Assembly (NCBI GenBank): GCA_009617715.1
Contig: VTFK01000097.1
Span: forward strand, 434,001-498,000
Origin: Plectrocnemia conspersa
Lineage: Eukaryota > Arthropoda > Insecta > Trichoptera > Polycentropodidae
Direction: 5' to 3'
DNA: 64,000 nt
Positions 60,707 to 64,000 of this stretch are shown piece after piece. The notes under the pieces are model-generated. The model searched no databases and was not told where the DNA came from. It was given only the letters and a program-made list of their open reading frames with translations. A program made the translations under genes and the position numbers. The first letter of the stretch is position 1, and the number at the start of each line of letters is the position of its first letter.

Positions 60707-60945
60707 TTTTTGGAAACATCATTAAAGATTGTGGAAATATATCTTTATTTTCCACAATTTTGAACGTATTTTTTAATTATATTTTTATTTTGCAAAATTT
60801 AACATATCGTAGACCTGTTTGTATCATACGAACGTCCTATTGAAGCAAAAGATTCACCGCTATCTGAACATTTAAAAAAAAAAATGAAATTAAAAAATGA
60901 AATTTAAAAAAATTGTATTTTTAAATGTGCGAAATAGGGAACGTT

Positions 60946-60965
60946 CGAAAGTCGAGGGCCGCCTG
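60946..60965 (-). repeat. right TIR of the pogo-type element
   Basis: On the minus strand CAGGCGGCCCTCGACTTTCG, followed on the plus strand by TA. The initial CAG is closer to the usual pogo-group start than the CGG of the left end. Confidence 0.85.
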
Positions 60966-60967
60966 TA

Positions 60968-61340
60968 TATAAAATTAAAGTTGATAAATTACAACTCGCT
61001 AAACGCACAACTATCTTAAAATTAGTTTGAAAAATATTGAACTGTAATATAAATATAATTTTACGACAAACGTTCAGTTTCAAAAATTACACTTTATGCT
61101 ATGGTTACTGATATAAATTAAGATTGATCTTTAAATATTAATATAAAATGCAAAAATATATTATATCAAATGCATTTAAAACCTCTGTCATATTCTACAA
61201 TTCCTATTATTAAAATAAAACCATTTTTCACACTTTTTTTTGCAGAACTATTTCAGAGGCTAATTTACCGCGTCTGATATCAAATCAGATATTCCAACTA
61301 TAATTGCATTATATTTAGATTAGAGCCTGATACGAACAAC
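60968..61340. other. AT-rich spacer
   Basis: Nothing recognised. Confidence 0.55.
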
Positions 61341-61670
61341 GGGCAAAATTAAATTTGAGAGGCGTTCGGACGCAACTGGGGGGTAGATGGAGGTGTCTTT
61401 GGAGATCAAAGAGACAAGAGCGGTGGCGACGTGTTGCGAAAGCCGAATTAAGATAACCAGCCAACTCTTGCGCTAAATATCATGGTGTGAAGTTGCAAAG
61501 CCATCGAGCGGCCGAGAAAGTTCGCTCCTGGGCGGCGCTACATTTCGCTCCCGTCTGCATACTTGACTAAATCGTGAATTATCAGCTCCCGTGAATCTCA
61601 CGGGATACGGTGTTGGGTGTTACTGACAACACACTGCGGTTAGAGTGGGTAAAACGTAAATCTGCCTGTC
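61341..61670. other. GC-richer island, candidate regulatory DNA
   Basis: Clear CpG-containing patch without any frame of 60 codons, so probably not coding. No repeat or motif is recognised. Confidence 0.4.
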
Positions 61671-62515
61671 AAAAGCCTAACCTCAATGGTAACTTTAAAC
61701 TCTATGTGTGAAATAGTAGATGTAAAAAAAATATGAGTATAAGAGTTTTGTTTATAATTTAAGGGTGATGTGCAAAAATATAATATTTTATTACGATATT
61801 ATCGTCTTATGTGGTAAGAGAGATTTTTCGTGGTAAGTCACAATTATTTTTCTGATATTCATCTTAGATGTTTATTAGAGGTTTATCAATACACTATTCT
61901 CTTTATATAACAAAACACCTAACAATACTTTTTTGCTGGGCTTAAATGCACTTGTCATCCCAAAGTAATGTTTTTCGTAACATTTTTTTTAAGACTTACA
62001 CGTTTTTATCTTTAGTAGGAGCTTTTATTCTCATTTGTATATATTCAAAGAAACACGTTAGGATCAAATTAAATAACAACCTAATCGTTGACTATTTAAA
62101 ATCATACAGTCTACGTAAAGTAGATACTTCACAATGGATGATTGGTTGATTAATGTAATCACTCTGGTATTTTATGTGGGTCAGCATTTATTAGGGCTTT
62201 GAATGTAACTGATAAACCACTTACCTACAAAGTGGTCTACCAGCTAATGAAAAACATAAATTGAGTCTGTTAAATTTGAATTGCACTTGTCAAAACCTAA
62301 TCACCTAATCAATACACTAGATATAACGATATATAATTTAAAAATGTAGTATTAAGTAAAATATATTATGGATAATTTTTTTTTTTGTAAATGGATTAAT
62401 AATTTCATGTTAAGTGTTAATAAAATACAATGAAGCAAAAATATGTATATTGCAATGTAATTTTATTATAGCTAATAAAATATTTAATTTTGACTAAGTT
62501 CTAAAGAAATCCATT
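61671..62515. other. AT-rich DNA, one unrecognised frame
   Basis: A 67-codon plus-strand frame at 61946-62149 would have a hydrophobic segment at residues 18-34. I cannot assign it and consider it chance. ACCACTT and AAGTGGT at 62216-62236 can form a 7-bp hairpin. Confidence 0.4.
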
Positions 62516-63100
62516 AAACCCAAACAACCAACTAGTCAATCCACGTGTGCTGCTGCTGATGTGCAATTTCAAGGTTTGGTAATTTCTATATAACGCAGAA
62601 ATTTCTCAACCGACGTCGACATTGACACGCCACTTTGCAAACGAAAGCTCGTTGAACCGCGCAACGTAATTGGCATTTCTCGCGCTAAGAATATCTTTAC
62701 GTTTTACGGAGTATGGGTACCTAATTAGAAATTTCCAAAAGCTCCGACCACCTGTTCGACGCGACATAAAAACGTAAACTGGCCGTATAAGTCACGTTCG
62801 AGAGCATAACGTCGCTCTATGACAATGGTGAAAACCTAGCTCAAAAGTTCCATATTTTTTTCGCAGCACGTTACAATAGTAGCTTTTTTTAGTCAACTGC
62901 TCGTCGAAAGCGTAAAATTTTCGTTTATACCCGCTTTGAAATTTCAGCGAAACTCTACCGATAAATAGGCAATACCGGGGAGTCATAAATATGTAGACAA
63001 TAAAAAGAAATTTGTTTAGTGAACATAAACAAAGCGCAATACGCGTGGAAAATATTGTGTGGGCGCTTTTGGTCTGCTCTAAAATTTAGGATGAAAAGCT
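62516..63100. other. GC-richer island, candidate regulatory DNA
   Basis: CpG-rich patch with one unrecognised minus-strand frame (62792-62986). It contains TCATAAATATG near 62983 and GCTTTTGGTCTG at 63065-63076, the same 12-mer found in the island at 31.65 kb. Confidence 0.4.
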
Positions 63101-63884
63101 GTTTACTATTTTGTTGAATTATATCAACTAAAATTTATATATGATATATTTTAGTATAAACTTCAATATTTTCGATTTATGAAAGGTATTTCGAAAACAT
63201 TTTTGCAAATGCGATATTTGGAAACCGTATATGCCATGTACACATGTAAAGGAAAATCAGCACAATTGAATTCACGCATGAAAATATTTACCATTCACAA
63301 ATATCCATAGAGCAAGATAGAAATATTTATATGAATATTTCTACCTCTTACATACGTGATATAGAATGATATTAAATTCGTCGAAAAAGAAACACTGTTG
63401 AATTTCAATGAAAAGCAATCAGGTATTAGATGTATTTATTAAAAACCTTTTTAATAATATTTAAATTAAATTATAATATCGTTTATGTATATTTAGTTTA
63501 TTTATTTGTTTAATTTTACGCATAGTACTAAGATTTTATATTTGTCTACATCTATTTTATTATAAACTATTGAAAGATAGATAATATAAAAAATTAGGAA
63601 TGGGTACAAGAAATAATATAATTAAGTAGTTTTGTGTGCTGCAAATTTATTTTATTTTTAATAAATATTTTTAATAAAAAAAAAAGATTTTGGAAATTTG
63701 TCACTGCCAAAATATATACAAATTTACTACTCTTATTAATATTAAATATATTTTATTTTTCAATTCCTAGATTGGAAAATAAAAGTTCTAAAATATTGAT
63801 TTTGGTGTAAATTTAACTGTTAAATACGTTACGTACCACATTTTAATTATATATTTGGTTATTTTAATAAGAACGTATAGTTAA
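63101..63884. other. AT-rich spacer
   Basis: No gene was seen. Since a reverse-transcriptase frame begins at its right end, part of this stretch may be worn retrotransposon sequence. Confidence 0.5.
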
Positions 63885-64000
63885 CGTTATAGTTATTTTA
63901 TTAATTATAAAAATGTTTTAGATAATATTAGCAAAATAGTAATAAATAACTCTAGTATAGAAATAGTGGATAATATAAAATATTTAGGAGTAATTGTTGA
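63885..64000 (+). pseudogene. non-LTR reverse-transcriptase fragment, cut by the window edge
   Basis: From the codon after a TAA, the plus strand is open to the window end (38 codons) and reads KNVLDNISKIVINNSSIEIV and then DNIKYLGVIVD. The last part is the (V/I)KYLGV.ID motif found downstream of the YADD box in many non-LTR reverse transcriptases (Jockey, CR1, RTE and relatives). The spacing and the preceding polar stretch fit. The frame is very AT-rich, and earlier reverse-transcriptase motifs are not recognisable on the left. The element presumably continues past position 64000. Confidence 0.6.

Larger units (their letters stand above)
59953..60965 (-). mobile_element. pogo/Tigger-type transposon, 1013 bp, internally deleted
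   Basis: Both ends are visible. The left end is CGGGCGGCCCTCAACTTTCG; the right end, read inward, is CAGGCGGCCCTCGACTTTCG, two differences in 20. Each end is flanked by TA (59951-59952 and 60966-60967), the target duplication of the Tc1/mariner/pogo superfamily. CCCTCAACTTTCG is echoed in inverted form 42 bases further in (60015-60027), so the left end alone folds back. The interior holds a minus-strand transposase pseudogene with its middle removed. The element is complete in outline but non-autonomous, and could once have been mobilised by a relative. Confidence 0.9.

Noticed and set aside
61946..62149. Small membrane-protein-like frame
   Set aside because: The hydrophobic run is expected in T-rich DNA. 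No signal or partner supports it.
1..64000. CRISPR arrays, prokaryotic operons, integrated virus or mitochondrial insert
   Set aside because: No spaced direct repeats, no ribosome-binding-site-led gene chains, no viral polymerase or capsid motifs, and no mitochondrial gene sequence seen.

Overview
The window is AT-rich animal DNA (roughly 70% A+T by eye). I recognise no intact protein-coding gene in it: the longest open frames are about 60 to 120 codons, none belongs to a family I know, and they lie in GC-richer patches on either strand. The transposon fossils (mariner, Tc1, pogo/Tigger, hAT, non-LTR reverse transcriptase), the tRNA-derived pieces and an intron-containing tRNA-Tyr-like sequence point to an arthropod, most likely an insect. 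Lepidoptera is a reasonable guess, but nothing here proves it. The window is probably a gene desert or the inside of a very long intron.

Two kinds of sequence alternate. The background is AT-rich, with short tandem duplications, microsatellites and relics. Set into it are GC-richer patches, mostly 0.2 to 1 kb, at about 5.1-5.7, 7.3-7.85, 9.8-10.3, 11.9-12.5, 14.6-14.85, 15.75-16.5, 19.1-19.6, 20.5-20.9, 24.1-24.55, 25.7-26.55, 29.1-29.35, 31.0-31.7, 33.1-33.5, 33.7-34.3, 35.55-35.95, 37.0-37.6, 42.8-43.2, 45.0-45.4, 46.95-47.6, 52.4-53.1, 54.5-54.9, 56.5-56.8, 61.35-61.65 and 62.5-63.1 kb. They carry no recognisable repeat or coding family. I read them as candidate conserved non-coding, regulatory DNA; several contain CATAAA-type sites.

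The best-supported features are mobile-element fossils. They are: a 525-bp internally deleted mariner (15.11-15.64 kb, +); a decayed hAT transposase of the ZBED5/FAM200/GTF2IRD2 type (27.66-29.11 kb, +); a Tc1-like transposase C-terminus (34.74-34.86 kb, -); and three pogo/Tigger remnants. The pogo remnants are a DDE core (36.43-36.84 kb, -), a 5' end with helix-turn-helix (46.27-46.70 kb, +), and a complete 1013-bp internally deleted copy with TIRs and TA duplication (59.95-60.97 kb, -). There is also a 270-bp palindromic MITE (40.93-41.20 kb) and two reverse-transcriptase fragments (43.87-44.08 kb, and one running off the right edge at 63.89 kb). All transposase and reverse-transcriptase frames are broken by stops or shifts, except the short terminal fragment, whose frame stays open to the edge.

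RNA-gene-like features are a tRNA-Tyr pseudogene with a 17-nt intron and a changed anticodon (50.57-50.66 kb, -) and several tRNA-derived SINE heads. The genes do not work together in any operon sense. The window shows transposon decay around probable regulatory islands.
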